Source: Achromobacter ruhlandii (GTDB taxonomy: Bacteria; Pseudomonadota; Gammaproteobacteria; Burkholderiales; Burkholderiaceae_B). From it: a stretch of DNA of 64,000 nt. This document shows positions 18,956-28,631 of the stretch, piece by piece. How positions within the stretch are numbered: the stretch's first letter is position 1; every line of letters starts with the position of its first letter. Where the stretch lies: NCBI RefSeq assembly GCF_902859695.1, contig NZ_CADIJL010000003.1, positions 372,001 to 436,000 on the forward strand, read 5' to 3'. The notes beneath the pieces were generated by a model that saw only the letters and a program-made list of their open reading frames with translations, made no database searches and had not been told where the DNA came from. Both the position numbers and the translations under genes were made by a program.

Positions 18956-19489
18956 TTATTGGCGGGTGGCGCTGGCGGGCAGGATGATGCCCGAGTCGCT
19001 GCCGTTGCCGTTGGCATTGCTTTGCTGCTGTTGCAGTTCGGCCAGGCGCTGCTCGTACAGGGCCTGGAAGTTGACTTCGGTCAGGTGCAGCGGCGGCATC
19101 GAGGTGCGGGTGATCGCATCGGCGATGTTGGCGCGCAGGTACGGGTACAGCATCGTCGGGCAGACGATGCCCAGCAGCGGGTCGAGCTGTTCTTCGGGAA
19201 TGTTGGCGGCTTCGAAGATGCCGGCCTGGGTGCCTTCGACCAGGTACACGACCTTGTCATTGACACGGGTGGTGACGGTGACCGTGACCGTGGTTTCGAA
19301 CACGGTTTCGGCCAGGCGCTGGCCGCCCACGGTGATGCTCACTTCGACCTGGGGGGCTTCTTGCTCCAGGAAGACGTGGGGCGCGTTCGGCATTTCCAGC
19401 GAAAGGTCTTTCAGGTAGACGCGCTGCAGATTGAACGAGGGCGCGTCGTTGCCGCCTTCTTGCTGGGTGTTTTGGTCTTGATCAGCCAT
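18956..19489 (-). CDS. secB: protein-export chaperone SecB
   Basis: A 177-residue SecB, the tetrameric chaperone that holds unfolded preproteins and passes them to SecA. Diagnostic segments are [19 protein letters not shown], the acidic SecA-binding region around QVEVSITV, and [20 protein letters not shown]. The C-terminal tail is Gln/Asn/Gly-rich. The ATG at 19489 fits MADQDQNTQ; a further upstream ATG adds nine unconserved residues. It is transcribed after grxC. Confidence 0.96.
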   Translation of the reverse strand: MADQDQNTQQEGGNDAPSFNLQRVYLKDLSLEMPNAPHVFLEQEAPQVEVSITVGGQRLAETVFETTVTVTVTTRVNDKVVYLVEGTQAGIFEAANIPEEQLDPLLGIVCPTMLYPYLRANIADAITRTSMPPLHLTEVNFQALYEQRLAELQQQQSNANGNGSDSGIILPASATRQ

Positions 19490-19525
19490 GAGTGTTTCCG
19501 TTGGTGGGAGGGGCAAAAAGGGGCG

Positions 19526-19783
19526 TTAGCCGTTGAGCAATGGGGCCAGGCCGCCCGAGCGGTCCAGCGCCATCAGGTCGTCGCAACCGCCGACGTGGGT
19601 ATCGCCGATGAAGATCTGCGGTACCGTGCGCCGGCCGGTGCGTTCGATCATGCGATCGCGCTGGCCGGGCTCGCGGTCGATCTGGATGATCTCCAGGTCG
19701 GTCACGCCGCGCTGCTCCAGCAGCGCCTTGGCGCGGGCGCAATAGGGACAATAGTCCTTGCTGTACATGACAACTTTATTCAT
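19526..19783 (-). CDS. grxC: glutaredoxin 3
   Basis: An 85-residue glutaredoxin with the dithiol active site CPYC at residues 12-15 (YSKDYCPYCARAK). The cis-proline and glutathione-binding segment is TVPQIFIGDTHVGGCDDL. It reduces protein disulfides with glutathione. The start at 19783 follows from the conserved MNKVVMYSKDYC. It lies between the rhodanese gene and secB. Confidence 0.95.
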   Translation of the reverse strand: MNKVVMYSKDYCPYCARAKALLEQRGVTDLEIIQIDREPGQRDRMIERTGRRTVPQIFIGDTHVGGCDDLMALDRSGGLAPLLNG

Positions 19784-19833
19784 AGGCGCTCCAGGCGGAT
19801 TCTGTCGATAAGATGGGGGCGCGTCGCCCGGGT

Positions 19834-20256
19834 TCAACCCTTCTGGGTAACCGGCAGGCTGGCGGCCAGCCAGGCGCGCATGCCGCCCTCGAGCGGCACG
19901 ACGTCGGCGAAGCCCTGCGCGCGCAGCTTGGCGGCGGCGCGGGCGGAATCACGGCCATTGTCGCAAACCACGACCAGCGGCTTGTTCTTGGGCAGCGAGG
20001 CGGCCTTTTGTTCCAGGTCGGCGGCCGGCACGCTGCGGGCCTGGGCGATGTGGCCGGCCTGGAACTGTTCGGCGGGGCGCACGTCGACCCACACGGCCTG
20101 GCGCTGGTTGACCATCTGGATGGCTTCCGTGGTGCTCACGGCCGAGCCGGTGCGGCCCTTGCGCAGGGCGGGAATGGCCAGCATGACGCCGGAAACGAGG
20201 GTTACGGCGACAATGAAGATGTTGTTTTTATCGAGCAAGAATTGCAGAAGGTCCAC
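19834..20256 (-). CDS. membrane-anchored rhodanese-domain protein
   Basis: A 140-residue protein with one N-terminal transmembrane helix (NIFIVAVTLVSGVMLAI, about residues 11-27). A single rhodanese domain follows, with active-site cysteine in VVVCDNGRDSARAAA and VWVDVRPAEQFQAGHI upstream. It probably handles sulfur as a persulfide or acts in redox signalling. It is the first gene of the leftward rhodanese-grxC-secB-gpsA group and is divergent from gpmA. The 161-base gap is AT-rich near 20360-20375 and must hold promoters for both directions. Confidence 0.9.
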   Translation of the reverse strand: MDLLQFLLDKNNIFIVAVTLVSGVMLAIPALRKGRTGSAVSTTEAIQMVNQRQAVWVDVRPAEQFQAGHIAQARSVPAADLEQKAASLPKNKPLVVVCDNGRDSARAAAKLRAQGFADVVPLEGGMRAWLAASLPVTQKG

Positions 20257-20417
20257 GGGGCATCCTGAAGTGCGGCGTCTAGCCTGGTAAGGGCGAACCC
20301 TGACGCGCCGCGCCGCGAAATTGACGGGTGCGCCGGGGCAAAATCAAGGGCAAAATCGCTCAATTATAAAATGAGCGCATTCCGCAACTTTAACCCGCGT
20401 TACACGCCTGCCAAACC

Positions 20418-21170
20418 ATGCACAAACTCGTTCTCATGCGCCACGGCGAAAGCCAGTGGAATCTGGAAAACCGCTTCACCGGCTGGACCGACGTCGACCT
20501 GACCGAAACCGGCCGTGAACAGGCCCGCAAGGCGGGTGAACTGCTCAAGAAGGAAGGCTACACCTTCGATCTGGCCTACTCGTCGGTGCTCAAGCGCGCC
20601 ATCCGCACCCTGTGGATCGCCCTGGACGCCATGGACGCCATGTATACCCCGGTGGGCGTGAACTGGCGCCTGAACGAGCGCCACTACGGCGCCCTGCAGG
20701 GGCTGAACAAGGCGGAAACCGCCGCCAAGTACGGCGACGAGCAGGTGCTGATCTGGCGCCGCGCCTACGCCATCGCGCCGGAACCCCTGTCGCTGGACGA
20801 CGAGCGCCACCCGCGCTTTGACAGCCGCTATGCCAAGATCCCGGCCGACCAGTTGCCGGCCACCGAGTGCCTGAAGGACACCGTGGCGCGCGTGCTGCCG
20901 TTCTGGAACGAATCCATCGCCCCGGCCATCCGCGCCGGCCGCAAGGTGCTCATCGCGGCCCACGGCAACAGCCTGCGCGCGCTCATCAAGCACCTGGACA
21001 ACGTGTCCGACGACGACATCGTCAACCTGAACATCCCCACCGGCCAGCCGCTGGTGTACGAATTGGATGATGACCTGCGTCCCATCCGCCACTATTATCT
21101 GGGCGATGCCGCCGAGATCGAGGCGGCCATGGCCGCCGTCGCGGCCCAGGGCAAGGCGAAGAAGGACTGA
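20418..21170 (+). CDS. gpmA: 2,3-bisphosphoglycerate-dependent phosphoglycerate mutase
   Basis: A 250-residue dPGM that interconverts 3- and 2-phosphoglycerate in glycolysis and gluconeogenesis. The phospho-histidine motif is [12 protein letters not shown] (His9 region). [21 protein letters not shown] and the second histidine motif [15 protein letters not shown] are both present. It begins the gpmA-envC-ctpA-moeB gene string; only three bases separate it from envC. Confidence 0.97.
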   Translation: MHKLVLMRHGESQWNLENRFTGWTDVDLTETGREQARKAGELLKKEGYTFDLAYSSVLKRAIRTLWIALDAMDAMYTPVGVNWRLNERHYGALQGLNKAETAAKYGDEQVLIWRRAYAIAPEPLSLDDERHPRFDSRYAKIPADQLPATECLKDTVARVLPFWNESIAPAIRAGRKVLIAAHGNSLRALIKHLDNVSDDDIVNLNIPTGQPLVYELDDDLRPIRHYYLGDAAEIEAAMAAVAAQGKAKKD

Positions 21171-21173
21171 TAC

Positions 21174-22775
21174 ATGGTGCGCAAGGCGGGATGGTTGTTG
21201 GCGGTCATGCTGGCCGGCGGAGCGCTGCCGGCGGGCGCCGCGCCCAACGATCTCGCCGGCCGCCAGTCCGAAGCCGAAAGGCAGCAGGCGCAGCTGCGCG
21301 ACCGCATCGAGAACCTGCAAAAGGATATCGATACGCGCGAAGCGGCCCGCAAGGAAGCCGCCGACGCCCTGAAGCAGTCGGAATCGGCGATCTCCCGAAT
21401 CAACCTGCGCCTGAAGGAACTGGCCGACGCCAACCGCCAGGCGACCACCGACCTGTCCGGCCTGGAAAAGCAGATCACCGCCCAGCAGGCTGTGCTGGCC
21501 AAGCGCCGCGTCGAACTGGCGGACCAACTGCGTACCCAGTACACCAGCGGCCTGTCGCCCTGGACAGCGCTGCTGTCGGGCGACGATCCCCAGGTGCTGG
21601 GGCGCAACCTCGGCTATCTGGACTATGTATCCCAGGCCCGTGCCCGCGCCGTCGAGGCCTTGCGGGCCGATATCGACCGCCTGGCGGCGCTGCAGGGGCG
21701 CGCTGACGCCCGCCGCGCCGAAATCGAAAAGCTGGTGGCGGAGACCTCCGAGCAGAAAACCGCCCTGGTCGCCCAGCAAAAGGAACGCGCCACGCTGCTG
21801 GCGCAGCTGGAAGGCCAGATCGCCGCCCAGCGCGCCGAAGCCAACAAATTGGGTCGCGACGATCAGCGACTCTCGCGCCTGATCACCGACCTGGACGCGG
21901 CCATCGTCAAGCAGGCCGAAGAGGCCCGCAAGGCCGAAGAGGCGCGCCGCCGCGCCGAGGAAGCCCGCAAGGCAGAGGAGGCCCGCCGCGCCGAAGAAGC
22001 CCGCAAGAAGGCCGAAGCCGACCGCCGCGCCGAGGAGGCCCGCAGGAAGGCCGAGGCCGACCGCAAGGCGGCCGCCGACAAGGCCGCGGCCGACAATGCC
22101 CGTCGCGACCGCAATGCGCGCGAGGCCCGCGAGGCCGCCGAAGCGCGCGAACAGGTCGAGGCCGCGTCGCGCCAGGCGCGGGGGCCCGTGGCCGTGGCCG
22201 ATCCGGACGCCGCTGGCCTGCGCCCGGCCGATACCCGCCATACCCGCCTGACCGGGCAGGCCGAGGCGCCGCCTCCGGTAAAACCCGCGGATCCCCCCAA
22301 AAAGGCGGAACCCGTGGAGGCGGAATCCACTCCAACCCGTACTGCATCGGTCCAGCAGACCCCGCGCGCCGCGCCGGCAGGCGGCGGCAACGGGCTGCGC
22401 CACGGGTTGGCGGCGCCGGTGCGTGGCCAGGTGCAGGGCCGTTTCGGGGTCGATCGCCCGGACGGCGGCGTCTGGCGCGGCATCGTGCTGCGCGCGCCCG
22501 AGGGAACCCCCGTGAAGGTGGTGGCCCCCGGCACGGTGGTCTATGCCGATTGGCTGAGAGGCTTCGGCAACCTCATCATTGTGGATCATGGCCAGCAATA
22601 TCTGACCGTCTATGCTTACAACCAAAGTCTGCTCAAACGGGTGGGCGATTCCGTCGCGGCGGGGGATACTATTGCTTCGGTAGGCGCAACCGGCGGCCAA
22701 GTGGAATCCGGCCTATACTTTGAAATTCGCCATCGCGGCGCTCCTGTGGATCCAGCCCAGTGGCTGGCCCAGTAA
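21174..22775 (+). CDS. envC: EnvC-like murein hydrolase activator (degenerate M23/LytM)
   Basis: A 533-residue exported protein. The signal peptide covers residues 1-22, followed by long coiled coils. An Ala/Glu/Arg/Lys-rich repeat at about residues 240-310 is built from EEARRKAE-like units, and a Pro-rich linker follows. The C-terminal LytM domain begins around LRHGLAAPVRGQVQGRFG. The M23 zinc ligands are not evident: the usual HxH is replaced by a Y-A-Y context (LTVYAYNQSLL). This matches EnvC, which activates amidases at the septum instead of cutting peptidoglycan itself. It is coupled to gpmA and ctpA. Confidence 0.9.
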   Translation: MVRKAGWLLAVMLAGGALPAGAAPNDLAGRQSEAERQQAQLRDRIENLQKDIDTREAARKEAADALKQSESAISRINLRLKELADANRQATTDLSGLEKQITAQQAVLAKRRVELADQLRTQYTSGLSPWTALLSGDDPQVLGRNLGYLDYVSQARARAVEALRADIDRLAALQGRADARRAEIEKLVAETSEQKTALVAQQKERATLLAQLEGQIAAQRAEANKLGRDDQRLSRLITDLDAAIVKQAEEARKAEEARRRAEEARKAEEARRAEEARKKAEADRRAEEARRKAEADRKAAADKAAADNARRDRNAREAREAAEAREQVEAASRQARGPVAVADPDAAGLRPADTRHTRLTGQAEAPPPVKPADPPKKAEPVEAESTPTRTASVQQTPRAAPAGGGNGLRHGLAAPVRGQVQGRFGVDRPDGGVWRGIVLRAPEGTPVKVVAPGTVVYADWLRGFGNLIIVDHGQQYLTVYAYNQSLLKRVGDSVAAGDTIASVGATGGQVESGLYFEIRHRGAPVDPAQWLAQ

Positions 22776-22816
22776 GCCAAAAACCCTCAAGGGCGAAAAC
22801 CATTCGGGAAGTGTGC

Positions 22817-24262
22817 ATGAGCACTCGCAAGTTTCGCGGTTTCGGTCTGATTGCCATCGGTGCGGTGGCAGGTGTCCTGCTCAGCGTGGGCGTCACCGCT
22901 GTCGCCCAGCGCGGCAGTCCCTTGCCGCTGGATGAACTCAGGCAACTGAGCAACGTCTTCGCCGCCATCAAGAACAACTACGTCGAGTCGGTGGACGACA
23001 AGACGCTGATCGACAATGCCATTTCCGGCATGGTGTCGAACCTGGACCCGCATTCCGCTTACCTGGATGCCGACGCCTTCCGCGAAATGCAGACGGCCAC
23101 GCAGGGTGAGTTCGGCGGCCTGGGCATCGAGGTCGGCGCCGAAGACGGCTTCGTCAAGGTCATCTCGCCCATCGAAGACACCCCCGCCGCGCGCGCGGGC
23201 GTCATGGCCGGCGACCTCATCATCAAGATCGACGACACGCCCACCAAGGGCATGTCGCTGAACGACGCCGTCAAGCTCATGCGCGGCGCGCCCAAGTCGC
23301 CCATCACGCTGACCATCATGCGCGCCGACCGGCCGCAGCCGATCGTGCTCAAGATCGTGCGCGACATCATCAAGGTGCGCAGCGTGCGCAGCAAGATGCT
23401 GGACAACGGCGTGGCCTACGTGCGCATCGCCCAGTTCCAGGAGAAGACCGGCGTCGACCTGGCCAAGCAGCTCAAGGACCTGGGCGCCAAGGAAGCGCCC
23501 AAGGGCCTGGTGCTCGACCTGCGCAATGACCCGGGCGGCCTGCTGACCAGCGCCATCGGCGTGTCCGGCGCGTTCCTGCCGGCCGACGCCCTGGTGGTGT
23601 CGACCGACGGCCGCACCCCTGACGCGCGCCACAAGTACCTGGCGACCCCGTCGGAATACGCCCGCGGCGAAAGCAACTACCTGTCGGGCCTGCCGGCCTG
23701 GACCAAGACCGTGCCGATGGTGGTGCTGGTCAACGTCGGTTCGGCCTCGGCTTCCGAGATCGTGGCCGGCGCGCTGCAGGACCACAAGCGCGCCAAGGTG
23801 CTGGGCAACCGCACCTTCGGCAAGGGCTCGGTGCAGGTGATCCTGCCGCTGTCGGAAACCACCGCGGTCAAGCTCACCACGTCGCGCTACTTCACGCCCA
23901 GCGGCCGTTCGATCCAGGCCACCGGCATCGAGCCCGACTACGTCGTGGCCGACACCGCCGATGGCGACCTGTTCCGCCTGCCGCGCGAAGCCGACCTGCA
24001 ACGCCACCTGTCGAACCCGGGCACGGCCAACGAAGTGAAGTCCAACTCGGACCAGGACAACGTCGACGTGCCGACCAAGGTGTTCGAATTCGGCGGCAAG
24101 GATGACTTCCAGCTGCAGCAGGCGATCAACCTGCTGGCCGGCAAGCCGGTGCAGAAGGGTTCGGCCCGCGCCCAGGCCAAGGCCGACGCCAAGCCCGGCG
24201 CCGGCACCGCCCAGCGCATGAAGATCACGCCGACCGGAGTCGAGCCCAGCAAGGACAAATGA
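22817..24262 (+). CDS. ctpA: S41 carboxy-terminal processing protease CtpA
   Basis: A 481-residue periplasmic protease. An N-terminal signal or anchor segment covers about residues 8-30 (FGLIAIGAVAGVLLSVGVTA). A PDZ domain follows (GEFGGLGIEVGAEDGFVKV and after). The S41 core has the serine motif GSASASEIVAGAL and the lysine of FGKGSVQ, forming the Ser/Lys dyad. It trims the C-termini of periplasmic proteins, including peptidoglycan enzymes. The ATG at 22817 is the reasonable start, because the earlier ATG overlaps envC and adds an odd stretch. It ends in an ATGA overlap with moeB. Confidence 0.94.
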   Translation: MSTRKFRGFGLIAIGAVAGVLLSVGVTAVAQRGSPLPLDELRQLSNVFAAIKNNYVESVDDKTLIDNAISGMVSNLDPHSAYLDADAFREMQTATQGEFGGLGIEVGAEDGFVKVISPIEDTPAARAGVMAGDLIIKIDDTPTKGMSLNDAVKLMRGAPKSPITLTIMRADRPQPIVLKIVRDIIKVRSVRSKMLDNGVAYVRIAQFQEKTGVDLAKQLKDLGAKEAPKGLVLDLRNDPGGLLTSAIGVSGAFLPADALVVSTDGRTPDARHKYLATPSEYARGESNYLSGLPAWTKTVPMVVLVNVGSASASEIVAGALQDHKRAKVLGNRTFGKGSVQVILPLSETTAVKLTTSRYFTPSGRSIQATGIEPDYVVADTADGDLFRLPREADLQRHLSNPGTANEVKSNSDQDNVDVPTKVFEFGGKDDFQLQQAINLLAGKPVQKGSARAQAKADAKPGAGTAQRMKITPTGVEPSKDK

Positions 24263-25014
24263 ACGACGAGCAACTGCTGCGCTACGCCCGCCATATCCTG
24301 CTCGACGAGCTGGGTATCGAAGGGCAGGAAAGACTGCTGGCGGCGCGAGTGCTTATCGTAGGGGCGGGTGGACTGGGGTCGCCCGCCGCGCTCTACCTGG
24401 CCACCGCCGGCGTCGGCGACATCACGCTGGCCGATGACGACGTCGTCGAACTCAGCAACCTGCAGCGCCAGATCCTGCACACCACTTCCAGCGTGGGCCG
24501 GCCCAAGGCCGAGTCCGGGCGCGACATGCTGGCGGCTTTCAATCCGCAGACCCGCGTGCATGCCCGTGTCGAGCGGCTGCAGGGCCAGGCCCTGTCCGAC
24601 GCGGTGGCGCAGGCCGACCTGGTGCTGGACTGCACCGACAATTTCACCACTCGCCACGCCATCAACCGCGCCTGCGTGCAGCATCGCAAGCCGCTGGTGT
24701 CGGGCGCCGCCATCCGCTTCGACGGCCAGGTCAGCGTCTACGACCTGCGCGACCCGGACGCGCCGTGCTACCACTGCCTGTTTCCCGAGGCAGACGACGT
24801 CGAGGAAGCCAACTGTGCCACCATGGGCGTGTTCGCGCCGGTGGTCGGCATCATCGGCAGCATGCAGGCGGCCGAGGCCCTCAAGCTGTTGTCCGGCGTG
24901 GGTGAAAGCCTGTCGGGGCGGCTGCTGTGGCTGGACGTGCGCACCATGCAATGGCGCAGCGTCAACGTGCAGCGCGACCCTGAATGCGCCGTTTGCGGCG
25001 CCCGCGGGCACTGA
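24259..25014 (+). CDS. moeB: MoeB/ThiF-type adenylyltransferase
   Basis: A 251-residue E1-like enzyme. The ATP-binding glycine motif is VGAGGLGSPAALYLA (residues 34-48). The conserved RQILHTTSSVGRPKA follows. Zinc cysteines Cys170 and Cys173 pair with the C-terminal CAVCG, and the candidate catalytic residue is Cys186 in EEANCATMG. It activates the C-terminus of a sulfur-carrier protein (MoaD or ThiS), so it serves molybdopterin or thiamine synthesis. The start overlaps the ctpA stop by four bases. Confidence 0.92.
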   Translation: MNDEQLLRYARHILLDELGIEGQERLLAARVLIVGAGGLGSPAALYLATAGVGDITLADDDVVELSNLQRQILHTTSSVGRPKAESGRDMLAAFNPQTRVHARVERLQGQALSDAVAQADLVLDCTDNFTTRHAINRACVQHRKPLVSGAAIRFDGQVSVYDLRDPDAPCYHCLFPEADDVEEANCATMGVFAPVVGIIGSMQAAEALKLLSGVGESLSGRLLWLDVRTMQWRSVNVQRDPECAVCGARGH

Positions 25015-25143
25015 CGTCGCGTTATTCCGTCCCTCAAAAATCCGTCGGCCATTGCCTTCGCGGACAATATTAAAGGCTTGAAATACCTGCTATAACGCCA
25101 GCCAGCCTACCGCTCAAGGGCAGGCAGCTTTGGACGTAACGGT

Positions 25144-26334
25144 GTGGACACAGGATTGAGCTTCAGCCTGCCCAAGTGGCGGCTGACCCGTTGGCTGACG
25201 CATTCCGGGCAGGATACGCCCGCGGATATCCGCGCCGCCCTGATCGCCAGTCTGTTCGGCACCTTGCCGATTTTCGCGGGCGGCGTCATCAACACCCTGA
25301 TGATCTCCGGCGTGGTGGCCTGGCGCCGGCCCGAGCCGCTCTATCTCTCCTGGCTGATACTCGAGGTTCTGCTGGCCGTGGTGCGCGTCACCGTGCTGCG
25401 CTCGGCCCTGCGCAATGCCGCCCGCGGCGGCAACACCCACACCGACATCTACATCGTGCTGGCCCTGCTGTGGGCCTTCAGCGTCGGTTACGGGGTCTTC
25501 GTCACTTTCCTCAATCACGACTGGCTGGCCGCCACGCTGGCGGGCGTGTCCTGCGGCGCGATGGCCGGCGGCATCTGCTTTCGCAACTACGGCGCGCCAC
25601 GGCTGGTGGCGGCGATGATCTTCCTGAGCCTGGGGCCGATGTGCCTGGGCGCGCTGTTCGCCGGCGAATACGTCACCGCCATCGTTTTCATCCAGATTCC
25701 GTTCTACCTGGTCAGCATGAGCATCGCCTCGCAACGGCTGCGGCGCATCCTGGTGTCCACCATGCTCGCCGAGCGCGAGAACGAACGCCGCGCCAGCCAG
25801 GACGCCCTGACCGGCCTGGCCAACCGCGCCGGGCTAGAAGCCGCGCTCGAGCGTATCTGCACCAGCGCGCGCGAGCACGACAGCGCCGCCGCGCTGTTCT
25901 ACATGGACATGGATGACTTCAAGATCATCAACGACACCCATGGCCATGCCGCCGGCGACCACGTCCTGAAGACCATTGCGCAACGCATGCGTGCCATGCT
26001 GCGCGTCGATGACGTCGCCGCCCGCATCGGCGGCGATGAATTCATCGTGCTGGCCACCGGCATCGACGCCACCGCCGCGCTGCGGCTGGGCAACCACCTG
26101 CTGCATGACGCCAGCCAGCCCATCGTGCTGGCCGATGGCACCCGCGTCAGCGTCGGGCTGTCGATCGGCATTTCGATCATCTCCGGCGCCAATCGCAAGG
26201 CCCAGGCAGTGCTCGATTCCGCCGATGCCGCGCTGTACCGCGCCAAGGCGCGCGGCGGCCGCCGCTGTTCGGTGGCGGGCCTGCCGGACGCCGAGGACGT
26301 GCTCCAGGCCGGCGACGCCACCGCAGTGGCCTGA
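25144..26334 (+). CDS. membrane-bound diguanylate cyclase (GGDEF)
   Basis: A 396-residue protein starting with GTG. Residues 1-200 hold about six hydrophobic helices and form a membrane sensor. A C-terminal GGDEF domain is complete (RIGGDEFIVLATG). An inhibitory I-site RVDD lies exactly five residues before GGDEF, so product feedback is expected. It makes cyclic di-GMP from two GTP molecules. There is no EAL domain. The ligand for the membrane part is unknown. It lies alone after moeB with a 129-base gap. Confidence 0.92.
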   Translation: MDTGLSFSLPKWRLTRWLTHSGQDTPADIRAALIASLFGTLPIFAGGVINTLMISGVVAWRRPEPLYLSWLILEVLLAVVRVTVLRSALRNAARGGNTHTDIYIVLALLWAFSVGYGVFVTFLNHDWLAATLAGVSCGAMAGGICFRNYGAPRLVAAMIFLSLGPMCLGALFAGEYVTAIVFIQIPFYLVSMSIASQRLRRILVSTMLAERENERRASQDALTGLANRAGLEAALERICTSAREHDSAAALFYMDMDDFKIINDTHGHAAGDHVLKTIAQRMRAMLRVDDVAARIGGDEFIVLATGIDATAALRLGNHLLHDASQPIVLADGTRVSVGLSIGISIISGANRKAQAVLDSADAALYRAKARGGRRCSVAGLPDAEDVLQAGDATAVA

Positions 26335-26377
26335 GTCGTCTCCGCACGGGGGCAAAAGCCGGCCCGCTTCATCAAAA

Positions 26378-26411
26378 GTTATCAGATAACCTGAAAAGTA
26401 TGCGCTATACT
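26378..26411 (+). promoter_or_regulatory. operator palindrome and -10 region of the FadR-type regulator gene
   Basis: GTTATC-A-GATAAC (26378-26390) is a perfect 13-base palindrome. A good -10 box, TATACT, lies at 26406-26411, about nine bases before the ATG. The palindrome sits where a -35 region would be, so autorepression by the GntR-family protein is likely. No consensus -35 was found. Confidence 0.55.
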
Positions 26412-26419
26412 CGATCGCT

Positions 26420-27139
26420 ATGCTGACCAAGAGCCTGACCCTGACCGAACAGGTCGCCCGCCAGATCGCGGGCGACATCGCCCATGGGGTCTATCCCGTG
26501 GGCGCCAAGCTGCCATCCGGCCGCGTCCTGGCCGAACAGTACGGCGTCAGTGCCGCCGTCATTCGCGAAGTCACCGAACGCCTGCGCGCGCAGGGCCTGA
26601 TCCAGAGCCGCCAGGGTTCGGGTTGCGTGGTGCTGGCGCGCACCGGCGCGCAGGGCTTCCAGGTGCCCGCCGATATCGCCGTCAGCCGCGAGCAATTGGC
26701 CAATGTCTACGAACTGCGCATGGAACTGGAAGGGGGCGCGGCGGCGCTGGCGGCCGAGCGCCGCGGCGCCGCCGACCTGGACGCCATGGCGCGCGCCCTG
26801 GCCGACCTGGAACGCCACCAGCACCATCCCGAACACGGGGTCGAGCATGACATCGCCTTTCACCTGGCGATCGCGGCGGCAACCCACAACCCCTTCTACC
26901 AGGACCTGCTGCAATACCTGAACCTGCAGTTGCGCCTGGCCGTCACCACCGCGCGCGCCAACAGCCGCCAGTTGGCGGGCATGACCGATGCCGTGCACCA
27001 CGAGCACGTCGCCGTGTTCGAGGCCATCCGCGAGCGGGATGCCCCGCGCGCGCGTCTCATGGCCGAAAGCCACCTGCGCCAGGCGGCCAGCCGCCTGCGC
27101 CTAGATTCCCTCTTTCCCGCCTCCAGGCAGACATCATGA
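26420..27139 (+). CDS. GntR-family (FadR/FCD subfamily) regulator
   Basis: A 239-residue regulator. The winged helix covers residues 1-75 (LPSGRVLAEQYGVSAAVIREVTERLRAQGLI). The all-helical FCD ligand domain has metal-binding acid/histidine residues (EHDIAFHLAIAAATHNPF and later HHEHVAVFEAI). FCD regulators respond to organic acids or sugars acids. It overlaps the following FAD-linked dehydrogenase gene by four bases (ATGA), so that enzyme is its probable target and the substrate or product its probable effector. Confidence 0.92.
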   Translation: MLTKSLTLTEQVARQIAGDIAHGVYPVGAKLPSGRVLAEQYGVSAAVIREVTERLRAQGLIQSRQGSGCVVLARTGAQGFQVPADIAVSREQLANVYELRMELEGGAAALAAERRGAADLDAMARALADLERHQHHPEHGVEHDIAFHLAIAAATHNPFYQDLLQYLNLQLRLAVTTARANSRQLAGMTDAVHHEHVAVFEAIRERDAPRARLMAESHLRQAASRLRLDSLFPASRQTS

Positions 27140-28548
27140 GCACAACCGACATCGCCCAGCGCCTGGTCCAGGCCCTGGGTACCGACACCGTCTTCACCGC
27201 CAGCGACGATATCGCGCCCTGGCTGTCCGACTGGCGCGGCCTGTACAACGGCCACGCCCAGGCGGTGGTCCGTCCGCGCACCACCGCCGAGGTCGCCGCC
27301 TGCCTGTCGCTCTGCAACGAAGCCGGCGTGCCGGTGGTGCCGCGCGGCGGCAATACCGGCCTGTGCGGCGGCGCCACGCCCGATGCCGCGCCCGCCAACG
27401 TCGTGTTGAGCCTGGACCGCATGAACGGCGTGCGCGCCATCGATACCGTCGCCAACACCATGGTCGCCGAAGCCGGCTGCATCCTCGGCAACCTGCGCCG
27501 CGCCGCGCAGGATGCCGGCCGCCTGCTGCCGTTGAGCCTGGCCGCCGAAGACTCCAGCCAGATCGGCGGCAACGTCGCCACCAATGCCGGCGGCGTCAAC
27601 GTGGTGCGCTACGGCATGGCGCGCGAGCTGGTGCTGGGCCTGGAAGCGGTGCTGCCCAACGGCGAGATCTTCAACGGCCTGCGCACGCTGCGCAAGGACA
27701 ATACCGGCTACGACCTCAAGCAACTGCTGATCGGCTCCGAAGGCACGCTCGGCATCATCACGGCCGTGGCGCTGCGCCTGTATCCGCGCACCGATGTGCG
27801 TTCGGTGGTGCTGGCCGCCGTCGAATCGCCGGCCCAGGCGCTGCGGCTGTTCGAGATCCTGTTCGAGCAATGCGGCGCGCGCCTGCAGGCCTTCGAGTAT
27901 TTCTCCGGCGACTGCCTCGACCTGGTCCTGACCCACGCCGCGGGCGTGCAGGAACCGTTCGACCAACGCTATCCGGCCTATGTGCTGGTCGAACTGGCCG
28001 ACACCGCCGACGAAGCGGCGCTGACGGCGCTGCTGGAAAATGTGATCGGCACCGCGCTCGAGCGCGGCCTGTGCCTGGATGCCGCCGTCTCCGCGTCGCT
28101 GGCGCAGTTGCAGGCGCTATGGAAGCTGCGCGAGGAAATCTCCGAAGCGCAACGCGCCGATGGCCCGCACCTGAAGCACGATGTGTCGCTGCCCATCGAG
28201 AGCATTCCCGATTTCATGGCGTCGGCCGAAGCCCGCGTGCGCGCGCTGTACCCGGACATCCGCCCCTTCATCTTCGGCCATTTCGGGGACGGCAATCTGC
28301 ATTACAACCTGTCGCGCCCCGCTGGCGCCGAGCGCGGCTGGGTGGCCGAACACGGCGCCGCCATCACCGACGCGGTCCTGGACGAGGTCAACCGCTACGG
28401 CGGCAGCATCAGTGCCGAGCACGGGATCGGGCAGCTGAAGCGGGATCATTTCCTGCATAGCAAGGACGCGCTGGAGTTGCGGTTGATGCGGGAAATCAAG
28501 CGGGTCCTGGATCCCAAGGGGATCATGAATCCGGGGAAGTTGCTGTAA
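27136..28548 (+). CDS. FAD-linked D-2-hydroxyacid dehydrogenase (GlcD/D2HGDH family)
   Basis: A 470-residue flavoenzyme. The N-terminal FAD-binding PCMH domain has VVPRGGNTGLCGGATPD and the SSQIGGNVATNAGG motif. The C-terminal FAD-oxidase domain carries the metal/substrate motif FGHFGDGNLHYN and ISAEHGIGQLKRD. Relatives oxidise D-2-hydroxyglutarate, D-lactate or glycolate. The sequence alone does not separate these, though D-2-hydroxyglutarate dehydrogenase is the best guess. It is translationally coupled to the FadR-type regulator upstream. Confidence 0.9.
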   Translation: MSTTDIAQRLVQALGTDTVFTASDDIAPWLSDWRGLYNGHAQAVVRPRTTAEVAACLSLCNEAGVPVVPRGGNTGLCGGATPDAAPANVVLSLDRMNGVRAIDTVANTMVAEAGCILGNLRRAAQDAGRLLPLSLAAEDSSQIGGNVATNAGGVNVVRYGMARELVLGLEAVLPNGEIFNGLRTLRKDNTGYDLKQLLIGSEGTLGIITAVALRLYPRTDVRSVVLAAVESPAQALRLFEILFEQCGARLQAFEYFSGDCLDLVLTHAAGVQEPFDQRYPAYVLVELADTADEAALTALLENVIGTALERGLCLDAAVSASLAQLQALWKLREEISEAQRADGPHLKHDVSLPIESIPDFMASAEARVRALYPDIRPFIFGHFGDGNLHYNLSRPAGAERGWVAEHGAAITDAVLDEVNRYGGSISAEHGIGQLKRDHFLHSKDALELRLMREIKRVLDPKGIMNPGKLL

Positions 28549-28631
28549 GAAGGGCTTGTTGGCGGGGGGGGCGGCGCTTCGTAGGTCGCCTCTCGATCGG
28601 GCGGACCCGATGGCGGGCGCCCACGACTGCG

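Noticed and set aside
21174-22775. EnvC-like protein as an active M23 peptidase
   Set aside because: The zinc-ligand histidines are not present in the LytM domain, so activator rather than enzyme is the better reading.
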